Source of the DNA: Mucidula mucida
Lineage: Eukaryota > Basidiomycota > Agaricomycetes > Agaricales > Physalacriaceae
Assembly: GCA_015501055.1 (NCBI GenBank)
Contig: JADNYV010000319.1
Coordinates: 1-39,325, forward strand
Direction of reading: 5' to 3'
DNA length: 39,325 bases
The position numbers were made by a program, and so were the translations under genes. This document shows positions 10,704 to 20,419 of this stretch, piece by piece. Each line of letters opens with the position of its first letter. Position 1 is the stretch's first letter. The notes beneath the pieces were generated by a model, which saw only the letters and a list, made by a program, of their open reading frames with translations, did no database searches and was not told the DNA's origin.

Positions 10704-11456
10704 TTGACGAGATCCACATACACATCCAGTACTATACTGACTTATTGACACTCTTATGTACCACCACATCACCCCTTGCCACGTAATGTCCCATCTTAAC
10801 TTACTGTTCTCATCACAACTTGTTTACATTCTGATACATTATAATACAGCGTTCTCGTCGTAGTACTAGAGGTAAAAATTTGCCATTCGCTCACCACTGT
10901 TTCTCCTCTGAATTGTTTCAGAAAGGGTAAGATACTGGAGTTTGCGATACGATTTACGACCAGCACACTCGAATCTCAGGCCAAGATCTCAAGCTTAATG
11001 GTGTACACGTATTGCGCCAATCGACGTACAACTTTTCTTCAACTCCTACGTAGATTCGAGCTCGGAGCTATTAACACATGCTGAGGCATCGTGCGTGTCC
11101 ATAAAGACATCGGTTTTCGTTGAACTTTCACCATCATCACGGCTTGCTTCAGCATGCTCACTAGAATCATCTCACCTCTGACATTTCCAGATCTATACCA
11201 AAAGCCACAGACACCCGGAACACTCAGATTCTTGTCGTAGCGTGTCTGCGCCATCTCGAGGTTGCATCCAGCATGGCCTTCTCCAGGAATGCATGCGGCG
11301 ACTGATACGCTCACGCTCATCTCGCGCCTCTTACCGCGCATGATTTCCTGGACGGCGCATCTAGCTATAAACTCATGGTCGAACGCAAGCCTGATGTAGA
11401 GCGTCTTATCGACCTCATCTGCTCGCCACCTCAGCTGTCATCCCGACTTAAGAGCT
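10704..11456. other. K1' downstream region with an unknown conserved segment
   Basis: No complete gene is recognised. A minus-strand open segment at 11039-11341 (reading LEMAQTRYDKNLSVPGVCG within it) has a clear counterpart at 30102-30314 on the plus strand of the right arm, but frames differ upstream. It may be part of the same old mobile element as the adjacent transposase-like remnant. Confidence 0.3.
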
Positions 11457-11606
11457 TTCCTGACTACTACAAGGCCAACCCAACTTTTCATGTCAGACAT
11501 TTTCCCCCTCAGTGCCCTTCATATGTTCTCGACGCCGGCGTCTGAATCTCAGATGAAACATGTGTTCAATACTAATCTCTTCACTCCGTGGAGGACGACC
11601 TGTTAA
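11457..11606 (+). mobile_element. Possible hAT transposase C-terminal remnant (left)
   Basis: A plus-strand reading ending at TAA (11604-11606) contains PLSALHMFSTPASESQ followed by VFNTNLFTPWR. This resembles the hAT dimerisation-region pattern of a leucine/alanine helix, PAS, VFS and a downstream TPRR-like motif. Nothing upstream extends it convincingly and no terminal repeats or target duplication are seen. The right-arm counterpart at 29790-29993 reads KSVFSTNLF, closer to the VFS consensus. It is a relic at best; the assignment is tentative. Confidence 0.3.
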
Positions 11607-11752
11607 ACGTCATGTTGTCTTGTACATTGTGTTCTTTGAAATCGTCGCATATTGAAGAAAGCCGTGGGTAATGTACAATCAAACTATAGATACATCATGA
11701 GGTCGTTATCATAAAGAGAATAGAGTGGGAAATAAAGGAGTGTAAAACGTTG

Positions 11753-12683
11753 CTAGTCCTTGAAGGTGTCTTTGACAGCCGATCGAAGAATCTGCTCAAT
11801 GCGATCAGTCTTGTTTTTCGATATCAAGTGAGGAAACAACGCAACTCGTCTTAGATGCTCCCACTTGACATTCGGTGGGCACTGCGCTCCACGAAGGATG
11901 TGTGGCGCATATATGTGCAGCGCAGCCCAGACATCCTTCACCATCACATACTTCAATCCAACGCTCGACTGAAATGTCACCATCCTGTGAGAACGCTTGT
12001 CAGTCTCTGCATTCAAGTAGTAGAGAAATAGCCTGGAAGGAATGTGTCATAATTCTTCGCCTAAGACAGAAGAAAGGACGTACAGAATAACGGCAGAAAC
12101 TTCTGAGAGGTACCGCGGGTCTCAGTTGTTGTTCCCCGGGAGGTACTATAGTGAATGATTGTGGGGACGATGTTATTGTAGCCTGCATCGGTGCGAAGGG
12201 ACGAGTACCGGAAACAAGGCATCAGGGAGCTAGGGCGGCGTAGGCGAGACGGACGACCAGAAGAGCGGTTTCGGGGTCGTTCGCCGTGAGGTGAAAGAGG
12301 AACGACGTTCGGTGTATGGGGGCAAGACGTCGCAGTCGCATGGTAATCATTGTTTGAGTAAGAGCCGGAGGGCAGGAAGGCCTGACTGAGTGGCAAGCTT
12401 GGGGAATGTACTGCGGGCTAGGTTGATATCCTTGTGGTGACGGGTGGGAAGTCTGTGCAAAGGTCGGCTGAGGCACGGGAGTGTTGTGAAGAAATGGAGA
12501 CGGTTGCAGTGGCGAAGGAGCAGTCCACAGAGATGTATCCGGATAAGGACGAGTCATCGAGTGGGAAGGTTGCCAGCCACCCCATGGAAGTCCTGCCTGC
12601 GGTGGAAGAGAACAATGTTCATTGCTTGATGGTCCCTAAGGTGGGTCGTAAATGGATTTGGGGTACACGAAGGGGTAAGGCAT
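11753..12683 (-). pseudogene. Gene H, left copy (frameshifted)
   Basis: Unknown proline-rich protein. ATG at 12683 opens MPYPFVYP; exon 1 runs to 12084, a 51-bp intron (12033-12083, GTACGT..CCAG) follows, and the last exon ends at TAG 11753-11755. The N-terminal half is Pro/Ser/Gln-rich, then an Arg-rich segment; the C-terminal exon carries VGLKYVMVKDVW and ends KDTFKD. Against the right copy one base is missing at the start of the last exon (near 12025), which breaks the frame. A TAG falls early in exon 1 unless a 33-nt GT..AG segment is removed. The gene diverges from kinase K2 across a 553-bp promoter region. The VKDVW helix faintly recalls small agaricomycete DUF proteins; no function is assigned. 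Confidence 0.55.
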
Positions 12684-12727
12684 TGTAAGGTGCGGCAGCA
12701 GCGCGGCAGTACAGCATTTTGAGGTGC

Positions 12728-12734
12728 TTTTATA
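12728..12734 (-). promoter_or_regulatory. TATA box of gene H (left)
   Basis: TATAAAA on the minus strand, about 45 bp upstream of the H start at 12683. The same box is present 45 bp before the right copy. Confidence 0.55.
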
Positions 12735-13188
12735 TGTAGTACAAGCGCTTGAGCTAGCAACAGGCACGAGGGTTTGATGGACTACAATAACAAGATCCCG
12801 TCTTTAGCGCTGTGGGCGTGAGAGTCATCGGGAGACAAGCAGATTGAGCGTAAAGCGTGATAGGCACTCAGTAATGCACACTACTTTGCAGTAAGAGTAA
12901 CATGAACCGCCCGTCTGGTCCACACTGGCAGTCTGGAGCGTAAGCATTCGTTCGCTGAGGTCATGAGTGGCACAAGACAATGGTATACAATGTGATCCAC
13001 GCATAGTCGCTCAATGGGGATAGGCTAGCGCGTCCACAAATGAACAATGGGTCGGGATAGGGAGGTGCACCGGATATGGTAATCATAGCCACATCCGATC
13101 AGGACGCCATTGTTGACCAAACAGGGAACAAACAAGGTCCACACTTGGCACCTGACAGTCACGACGCAAACAAAGACGACGGTCGCGC

Positions 13189-13195
13189 TATATAA
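13189..13195 (+). promoter_or_regulatory. TATA box of kinase K2 (left)
   Basis: TATATAA, 42 bp before the ATG at 13237. The spacing supports that start over the upstream in-frame GTG at 13198. Confidence 0.55.
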
Positions 13196-13236
13196 TCGTG
13201 AGTTCTCCTTGTTTACGACGCTCTGTTAACTCAATC

Positions 13237-15853
13237 ATGGCTCCCCAGACACCCCCTCGTCCGACAGTACCTTTGAACCCAGAAACACCTCAACGCGCTG
13301 TATCCGACATCCAGCAACCAGGCGGCGACATGCTTGATCTTAAACAGCAACACCGTGCATTGCGGAAATCGACGGCCTACCACATAGTACAACTCCCCGC
13401 AGAAACCTTTATACAAGACCATCTTCGTCTCCCTCAATATAAAAGCATCAGACAATATGACATGCTAGTTAACAACATCTTCAAAGAGCTCAAGGAAGCC
13501 GGTCTCTTGACAAAAGATGGTTGGACCGAGTTGAAGATAGACGCGCGGACCGAAGACGCGACGTTCGAGAACCTCTGTCTGATAATCGACAAGATTCACG
13601 ACATCTGCATCGAGTGGGAAAAGGGACATGGCAAGCATTTCAGTAAGGCGACAGCCAGATTGCAGTGCGATGCCCGCAGAAGGACAAACTCCGAAATCAA
13701 TGGAGGGTCCATGATGATGGACGCACACTTTGTCTTGACCGAGTCCACCACGCCAGGTCCCCCTACGAACTCTTTGCCGGACACCGCCGACGTGTCGGGG
13801 CCTGCGGAATTCAAGAAACTTCTCAGTGCCCGTGGAGAGGTCAGAAATTTCTTCTTCTTTGTTCTCCGTTTATGCTGAAAGCCATGCAGAATGAATTCAA
13901 ACTGGCTGGAAATGTCGGCCATACGATGGCCAACGATCCCTGCCGTTGGTTTGTTATCGCTTTCACTATCGAGGACCAGGAGATGCGGTTCTGGTACTTT
14001 TCTCGTTCGCACATCGCGATCGGAGAGGCTTTTGACAACCATGAGGTGTGTATGTTGTTTATCTCTGTTGCAACGGCCTTACTGAGTTTGTCTCGTATCT
14101 CTAGAACCCTATGCATTTTATCCGCTTCGTTATCTTTATGACCTTTGCCAACCGAGTGCAGCTTGGCTATGATCCAACCGTCGTGCGCATACGCGATGGT
14201 GCGGGAAACATCCGGTATCGGTTCCAGGTCAATGGCAAATTCTACCTCAGCGAAATAGCCGCTATTGACGAAGAAAGTGCGCGCGACATTGTCACACGCG
14301 CTACTCGCGTCTGGGGTGTCGAAGAGGTCGATCCCAACACCAATTTACCGATCAATGGCGAGAAGCTCGTGCTCAAAGATGTCTGGCTATTTGATGATGC
14401 AAAAGGCGAGAAAGCCATCCAGGACGATATTTTTGCGCAGCTTCGGAAATTGGATGTGAAAGTCGCAGAGCGGATCGCCGCCGGCCAGTCTTACGCAGAC
14501 CTTGGCGTGGATCGTTATTATCCTCCACCGCAAACGTTGGAAACCAACGCCAGGAGCTATTTCCTGACAATTATGGAGGATGAGGTTGTTCTTATAGGAA
14601 GTGAACAGGATGTTGCCCCAGCTCCCGGCCAACCATGTGTACCGTTCGTCTATGTCGACGTTGATCGGTCGGCTACGGTCCTCCCGCCTGCTGTGCGTGG
14701 TGCTGGGCGCTCAGGCGTCGATGGTACGCCTCCGCAACAACCGCAGCCTCCGACTCCACAGGTGGCCGTGCATAAAGCGCGCGTCCATTGCCGGGTTATA
14801 TTCCGGGAACACTGTAAGAGGTTGGACGCGTTGTTCGACTATGGCGACTACACTCTTGCGATCTGCCAGCTCCTTGAGGGTTCGTCGTGTACTTCTTCTC
14901 CTCTTCTCGCACATCTGACGTGGGCGATTATGCAGGTCTAAATTTTCTCCGGCTCGCGGGTTATGTCCACCGCGACATCAGTCCGGGCAACGTCCTCTTC
15001 GTGAAGAACGAGAAAGGTGCTCTGCAGATCAAAATCTCCGATCTCGAGTATGCGCGATCTTATGGTGCAGAGTCGTCAAATGCGACTCCTCTAACTGTAT
15101 GTCTCAATGCCGATGTTTGTTTATCCATCTCAATTGTTTTAGGGAACACCTGGCTACATGGCGGTCGAATATCAGCTTCTGTGCCATTTATTCTTGCCCG
15201 AGACGACAGCACCTCCCCAGTCAAAGCCGGACTTTTCGAATTTCGACTTCGAGAATGCCGACGAGTTGAACACGCCCGTATATGAAGTCAAGAAGAGCAA
15301 GCCCTCCCCACGGTGGTTCAGATTTAACTTCCTTCACGATGTCGAGTCCGCTCTTTGGTTATACTGCTCGCTCCTGTTTCACAGCTTGCCTAGTTCCGCC
15401 AACGAGAAGACGGTTCCCTCTCAATCCACGGCGAAAGTACAAGAATTAGCCAAAGATCTCTTTGGTTTCGCCCTCCAAGCCACTGCTCCGCGGTCTCACT
15501 TCGTTATGAACGTGCCGCAACATGAGGCTGCGGTCGGGCTTCTGGAACCGCTTTACAGTCTTGACGAGGAATACGGGCCCGTGCTCCTCCAAGGCCTTAA
15601 TACCTTCCAGAACTCGTTCAGTATTATAGGTCAGTCGAGGCGACGGAGCCCGTTTCGGTCGGGTCCTCATTCAAGTGGGACAACAGCGCATTCAAGCCGT
15701 TCTTTTATCGCACACTACAGGGCGAATTCTTCACAATCCACCAAAAGCTTGTGGCTCGACTATCTCCGCGTTACCTTTGCCACATTGTCCGTCGTTGAAG
15801 CGCAGGAGAGACGTCGACGAGCCGGGTTATCTCTATCCAGTCGAAAACGATGA
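13237..15853 (+). CDS. FunK1-type protein kinase K2 (left copy), tail frameshifted
   Basis: Exons 13237-13839, 13890-14045, 14105-14879, 14936-15096 and 15143-15853; introns of 46-59 bp keep frame throughout, giving about 801 aa as read. An N-terminal FunK1 region (CRWFVIAFTIED, FWYFSRSHIAIG, LGYDPTV) precedes the split kinase domain: LVLKDVW supplies the beta-3 lysine (about residue 344), a helix with FAQLRKL follows, then YVHRDISPGNVLF with catalytic Asp near 525 and Asn near 530, SDLEYA in the DFG position, and GTPGYMAVE. The WFRFNFLHDVESALWLY helix is a hallmark of the family C-lobe. All catalytic residues except the DFG Gly/Phe are kept. One base is missing near 15610 relative to the right copy, so the last 80 or so residues are read out of frame to a stop at 15853; the ancestral tail frame resumes to about 15980. 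The catalytic core is intact, so the product might still be active. Confidence 0.82.
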
Positions 15854-16198
15854 GGACCATGCACCAAAACGCGCGAAGACGGAACAGCCAGATGCTGGGC
15901 TGTCTGCATCCGCATCGGCTTTCCAAAGTGGGTTGATATTGCACCCAAAGCCAAAGACCATCTACGGTCAATATCCTTAGAGATTCGTTGTGATGTGTTA
16001 TATATCCTGATTATTTACTTGGAGTCTTATATTATTCTATGTTTTCATTCTATTAGCTGGCCTCCAAAGAAAATGAAGGAGTAGGCATCGAAATGAATTG
16101 GACGACTCGTTATATTTTCTGCTTTCAAGTGCGCTTTGCTTTGTCCCTAGCCTGGACCCAAGCGTGCGAGAACGGGTCATGAATGCGGGTCTCGATGG
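15854..16198. other. K2 tail remnant and 3' flank (left)
   Basis: Bases 15854-15980 keep the original K2 C-terminal frame (KRRRDVDEPGYLYPVENDED-like segment and a final TIYGQ), now out of frame. The rest is AT-rich 3' flank mirrored at 25240-25428. No gene is seen. Confidence 0.55.
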
Positions 16199-17285
16199 AT
16201 GATCAGCCCCAGTGAAAATAGACCCCGAGCCGGTCCGAACCTACCAGAACATAGCAGAGAACTACCGCGAGTCAGAAATCTTCATGGCTCATGTTATAGC
16301 TGAAAATGGCAGAGCAACTTCGGTGACTTATTGGACTATAGCCGAAATACAAGCAAAATCAATAAGCATTCAGATTGGCTCTACTACACAGAGCTAAAAT
16401 AGCAAGCAGGCTGTAGCTGCTCTATAAACCGGCGCCCCCGCAAATCTACAATCCCGCCGCTGGCTCGCCCACGACAAATGGTGGGAAGTGGTCAGAACTG
16501 TTGCATGGGCAAGTCACATCGTACACACCAGTCGGTCAACGAGAGAGGAAAATGGTAACATCTCGAACATCCATTGAATAGAACTGTGAATGGCATCTCT
16601 GAGAAAGTGGGGATAGTCTGCGACGCGCACGGGAAGTCTAAAGAGTCCTAAGGTCAGCCTCAAGCAATGGGAAGAATCTAGGGACTAACCGCGACTCCTG
16701 GATACGACACGGTGAAGGGAACCTTTGGCATGAGAATATGCGTGAACCGAATAGTCAGCCAACATCAATAGCACAGAAAGCGACAGAAACATACCATAAA
16801 CACGCCCATACATTCTCTCAGCACCCAGTCACCTCCCTAGCTATGCAACGCGTCCGAGTCCGTGGTCAGTCCAAAGTTTAGATCCCTTTACTCTCAGACA
16901 GGTCGCGCCTCATCCGAGGAACCTGAAGGGGGCAAAGATCCGGCTTTACAGTGATGCGAAAGGTAGCACGCTGCCAACGCGGGAGACACATTGACAAGAA
17001 TGCAGATGATGGTAAGACGCGAAGGTGCAGAGGTGACGCAATCAAGTCAAGGCATTGCAAGCGGAGTCTGAAACTCAATCTCTGAAGTTTGTTGTCACAA
17101 AGGTGGAAGTGGGAACCTTCTTTTCTTTAACTTGGTTGACGAGCAAACATGTTCAACCGCACAAAACCCCTAGAATGCGGTTTATTGCAGAGTTTTCAGC
17201 CACATTCTGCTATTTACGGTTATCCTCTGTTAGGCTCGGTAGGGCACCGTGTTTTGACTCGCTCAGTAAACAATCGATCACCTCT
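16199..17285. other. 1.1-kb segment present only in the left arm
   Basis: The mirror of the right arm passes directly from GTCTCGATG to CTTCCTG, where the left arm has about 1090 extra bases. The segment contains a TCTATAAA box near 16421 and only short ORFs. Clear terminal repeats, LTR ends or a target-site duplication were not found, so insertion in the left arm and deletion from the right arm are both possible. Confidence 0.65.
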
Positions 17286-17602
17286 CTTCCTGCCACCATC
17301 TACTTATTCGTTATTCACTTATTCTTCGACACTTGATTTATGAGCTTTAGGTCACCTGCAGTGCAATGCTCTAGAGCTTACCGCATCCGCCCATGTCGAT
17401 GACAGCGGCAGCGCGCATATTGAACATCGCCTTCACCATTCTGAGCATGACGGGATCCGGGACTTGGAAGTCGGGCTCAGCGCCCTTGCAGCATTAAACT
17501 TATACTTGCTCTGAACGGACTTCTATATTTCTCATGGCATGCATGTTGCTCTGTATTCCCCGACCAATGCTTATCAGAGCCTTCCCTCCCAGAAACCCCC
17601 AG
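17286..17602. other. Inner end of the left arm
   Basis: About 317 bp mirrored by 24973-25205 with roughly 90 percent identity by eye. It ends at CCCCCAG, 1 bp before the ATG of the core pseudogene, so it should contain that gene's 5' leader and promoter. No ORF of its own is convincing. Confidence 0.5.
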
Positions 17603-17603
17603 C

Positions 17604-20419
17604 ATGGCGAAACAGCCCCGCCACGTTGTGCCTCCTTCGAAGTCTCTGCCGCCCGATCTTTGCACGGAAAGAAAGTCTGAACGGCCTTGGGAGCAACCGA
17701 CCGACACGTAGAGTGTATTTTTTCTTGGTCTAACCTTCATTGAACCTGTTTCATACAGCTTGAACGGTTCATCGAACAAGAACACGTCCAACTTGTCGTC
17801 TCTGCCCTCCACTGTGCCACAGAGTTGCCTCGCCCAACAGTCGACAGTGTAAGGTCTTCGTGTACATTACTGCCGCATCTGCAATAATTGACACTGGCCA
17901 TAGACCGAGTTCGCTTTGCGACGCGCCTGAAAATAGACCGGTCAAGACGCACCGTCGCGCGAAGGGAGGTATAGACAGCGCCAAGATGTCTACGAACGAC
18001 GCGTATGTCGTCGTTTCTCTCCACAGCAGTGTCCTGACTTGCCGCTTAATGGACAGTGGCAAACCTTCGGACGAAACAAACTCTGGACTCGCCAGCCCGC
18101 CAAAATAACCCAAGAGAAAGTAAGGCATTTATGTAACGTCGCGATTGCTTTTCTTGACATATTTTCGTGTAGGTCGAAAGTTCGGCCGCAAAAGAAGCCC
18201 GAAACGGAGAGTGTACCCTTACCTGCGCCGCCTGCTAAGCGTTCTCGTGCGGTTGTTGAGGATGAAGAAGAAGACGTTGGCAGCCTGAGGTCCAAAAAAA
18301 GGCAGAAGTAAGATCTTACTCTATCTACTGCATGCATATTGATACCGTTGTAGGATTGGACAGACTGTCCCGGTCGCAGAAGAGGCTTCTCGCGCTACCA
18401 GCACAAATACGAGGTTACGAATGTCTTCCTGGCACTACCGCTGTCTGCTCAAGTGTTTCCTCTTTCAGAACTGAAGCCGATCAAGTACATCGTGAACTAC
18501 AACAATCGTTTATCAGTCTACAGAAGTCGCTCTCTGCGTGCGGCAATAGTGTAACGGTCTTTGAGCGAAGACTAACAAAACACTTCTCGCATGGAAAGCA
18601 GAAGGTAAGGCATGTTTTGCGACGAGTGCTGTCCGATGTTGAACACGCGTAATAGCGAGCGAAGCCGGCCAAGGCCAATATAGTTACCAGTACCTCCAGT
18701 ACCTATGCGGCAGCAGAACGGTGGCTCTCTGCAATGTCTGCCGCCCCCTCTCAGGACACGCTGGGCGACAACAGCAAGGTCTGTTGATATTCTTCGTTAC
18801 GCCGTACAGCTTGCTGATAACAAAATCTTAGGCATCCACCTCGAACGCTACACATCTATATGCATCTTTGTCTCCTCAACCTGCGTCTCCGTCAATCCTA
18901 AACTCCTCCCCTGATTTATTCAACTCCTCCCGCGATGGCGATGAAGATCGAGTCGATGATTATGCAATAGAATTCGAGGAGGCGAACAAGACACCTACAC
19001 CAGCGCAGTCCAAAAAGATACTGCGGTTGCACAAGAGGTCGAAATTTTCGAGGGTAGCGAGCGTCGGGTCTGTGACTTGCGGAAGGCGCTGGATCTTGAA
19101 GGGGATGAAGAGGCGGAGTTGAGACAGGAGGCTATGCCAATGAAGGAAAGAATAGTCGATGCATGGACTGTGAGTTGACTGCTAGCCTTTTCTTTCCTGA
19201 TGGTTTTGAAACAATGTTTTGCTAGGTGATGAGGCTTACTCCGACGCCAAGCCCGACATGTGAGGATACAGACGAGGAAGAGGTTGACGAGCTTGCCTCT
19301 TCGCCTGTAAAGATCAAGCCTATCGATTATGGTGATTCTGAAGAAGACGAAGACGATGATGATGGCATTGAGTCACTTTTCACGCCGCCGCCGAGGAAGA
19401 ACAGCGGCGTCAGCAATCTCATTTCTTTCGAGGACCATGGGGAACGTTATGATGAAGGTGGTACGAGTGTCGCTCTCAGCCCGTCCCCATCTGGACCGGA
19501 TGTGCGTCTTTCAAGTTTAGATGTTCATCTAACCTTTATCTTCTGACATGATTTCCTTCTAGGCTGACGTCTTCTCTCCGGAAAGGTCGCGTACGGATAG
19601 ATGACCACAAGCTCACGACAATGTCGACTTGAATGAAGCACCACCTTCAGTCTCGTCACCGAAATCGAAAAAGCGAGTTAAGAAGCGCGAGGAGAAGGTG
19701 ACTATCTTGTTTTCAATCGTTCATAGCAGATATTCTAACAAGCGTTCCAGACTTTCACGCCCGCGATGTCTACGCCAATTGACTTCATTCACCCAAACTC
19801 TGAGCCGAAAACATCGAAGGCTGCAAAGCGCAAGCGTCAGACTTCCAAGGATGATCCGTCGCCATCGAAGAAGCCCAAACCCGAGAAATCGACTCCCAAG
19901 CAGCAAGTACCAGCATCAGGCCCTGCGCCGCCGCTGCATTTGTCAGAGAAACACGTTAATCTGCCGGGCGAGGAGGACAGTCATGACCCACTCAAGGATG
20001 AAGAGGAGGTTGGTGCCTGAGAGCAGAAGCTGCGTACAATGGAACGACAACTCTACGAGCACTTGGAGCGGCGAAAGGAGAAAGAGCACCGAGGGGAAAG
20101 GGACGGTGCGAATGATGGGCAGGAGCTGTATGCGATGTCGCGACAACTCAACGAGCATATCAAGTTACACGAAGAGCGGCATGGGGAGATTTGGGAAAAG
20201 CAGCGCGAAGAAGAGGACAGAGTGGAGGAGGCCAGGCAGAGGAAAGAAATGGAGGATCAAGTGCGGGAGTTGTGAGGAAAGCGAGAGGAGTTTCAGAAGA
20301 AGCAGCGCCCGAGACGTGTCAAGGACAAAAAGGAGGTCCAGGTGTAGAAAGAGAAGAGTCGGGTTGAGCAGAAGTTGGAGAATAGCAAATTGGGTAGGGC
20401 AAGGCAGAAGAAAATGCAG
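17604..20419 (+). pseudogene. Decayed multi-exon gene for a charged, coiled-coil nuclear-type protein, 3'-truncated
   Basis: ATG at 17604 opens MAKQPRHVVPPSKSL. Twelve exons fit GT..AG introns of 46-61 bp with consistent phases: 17604-17707, 17759-17848, 17904-18002, 18057-18119, 18173-18307, 18354-18413, 18469-18604, 18656-18778, 18832-19169, 19226-19501, 19563-19697 and 19751 onward. The product would hold basic PKRK and acidic EDEEED clusters, a helical TEADQVHRELQQ segment, and a long C-terminal coiled coil rich in Glu/Arg. The reading is broken by stops at 18106, 19602, 20018, 20273 and about 20345, and by a one-base loss in exon 9 near 19015. The 3' end is replaced by the RPB1 segment in another frame. 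No family is recognised. Confidence 0.7.

Larger units (their letters stand above)
12684..13236. promoter_or_regulatory. Divergent promoter region H / kinase K2 (left)
   Basis: 553 bp between two divergent starts, with a TATA box on each side (12728-12734 for H, 13189-13195 for K2). The H-proximal part is also duplicated at 6150-6395. The layout suggests H and K2 could be co-regulated; no known operator is recognised. Confidence 0.5.
1..17602 (+). repeat. Left arm of master inverted repeat
   Basis: Read against the reverse complement of 24973-39325, this arm matches almost throughout: genes B, R, H', K1', H and K2 all recur in mirror order. Paired coordinates sum to about 41504 in the outer part, about 41393 around K2 and 42575 at the inner end; the last jump reflects a segment of about 1.1 kb (16199-17285) present only here. 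Similarity by eye is very high over B and R, somewhat lower over the kinases and roughly 90 percent near the inner end. The inner boundary is a shared CCCCCAG at 17596-17602. Outer positions 1-2200 would be mirrored beyond the right window edge. Confidence 0.93.

Noticed and set aside
10704..11456. Additional protein-coding gene downstream of K1'
   Set aside because: The conserved segment changes frame between arms and lacks start, splice and stop consistency.
13198..13236. GTG start for kinase K2
   Set aside because: The ATG at 13237 is correctly spaced from the TATATAA box; GTG starts are not expected in fungi.
16199..17285. Solo LTR or hAT MITE
   Set aside because: No TG..CA ends, terminal inverted repeats or exact target duplication could be found by eye.
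18003..18026. 24-nt intron in the core pseudogene
   Set aside because: A 54-nt intron (18003-18056) fits better and keeps phase with all later exons.
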